From contig NZ_KI911562.1 in assembly GCF_000515315.1 (NCBI RefSeq), forward strand, positions 2,823,220 through 2,887,219: a DNA stretch of 64,000 nt. The letters run 5' to 3'. The translations under genes and the position numbers were made by a program. Below, piece by piece: positions 62,977 to 64,000 of the stretch. This stretch comes from Asinibacterium sp. OR53 (GTDB taxonomy: Bacteria; Bacteroidota; Bacteroidia; Chitinophagales; Chitinophagaceae). The notes under the pieces were generated by a model. That model saw only the letters and a program-made list of their open reading frames with translations, had not been told where the DNA came from and did not search any database. Each line of letters begins with the position of its first letter. Positions within the stretch are counted from its first letter, which is position 1.

Positions 62977-64000
<1,024 letters not shown>

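Overview
The window looks like chromosomal DNA from a Bacteroidota bacterium, most likely the Chitinophagaceae (Niastella/Chitinophaga-like). The support is two SusC/SusD pairs, a type IX secretion sorting domain with a PorP/SprF partner, a fused SecDF, a long NusB, a Pur-alpha-like DUF3276 protein, and promoters of the Bacteroidota type (TTTG, 17-19 bp, TAnnTTTG). The genus is inference. About 45 protein genes and one tRNA were found. I saw no CRISPR array, complete insertion sequence or prophage. Layout: 0-4.8 kb holds the end of yggS, an exported M20 amidohydrolase, a small YqaE-type membrane protein, an acyl-CoA mutase large subunit coupled to a small membrane protein, and an A-type Fe-S carrier. 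4.8-11.1 kb is a four-gene heavy-metal RND efflux operon on the minus strand. 11.1-20.4 kb is housekeeping: SecDF, an FKBP lipoprotein, GroEL/GroES on minus, then nusB-DUF1573-yajC-coaE on plus. 20.4-25.9 kb is a two-gene operon for a giant repeat-built cell-surface protein with a type B type IX sorting domain, followed by its PorP/SprF-like partner. 26.2-37.2 kb holds two convergent SusC/SusD loci with no glycoside hydrolase and no visible sigma/anti-sigma pair. 37.7-40.6 kb holds msrA and a MutS2-like gene without an Smr domain. 40.6-53.0 kb is a nutrient-scavenging region: a phosphodiesterase-like secreted protein with its TonB-dependent receptor, a DUF4397 lipoprotein, an alpha/beta hydrolase, a BNR/sialidase-like protein, a secreted M28 peptidase and a large MscS channel whose signal peptide lies out of frame. 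tRNA-Ser(UGA) is at 53.2 kb, followed by a gene-poor stretch. 53.8-58.8 kb holds a lipoprotein and a stress-type operon (eRF1-like protein, tandem universal stress protein, PEP synthase). 59.0-59.4 kb holds remnants of an SRPBCC gene and an AraC regulator. 59.5-64 kb holds an MdlA-like ABC half-exporter, the DUF3276 protein, a single-domain asparaginase, a GNAT acetyltransferase and the start-less part of pgi. How the genes fit together: most accessory genes act at the cell envelope, importing large nutrients through SusCD and TonB receptors, trimming peptides and other substrates outside the cell, exporting metals, and displaying adhesins. The housekeeping genes between them serve protein export and folding (SecDF, YajC, GroESL, FKBP). 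The most interesting points are the mutase with an unusual active-site pair, the two-subfamily repeat adhesin with a palindrome over its promoter, the apparent frameshift in the MscS gene, the eRF1-like stress operon, and a long hairpin in the leader of the second SusC gene.
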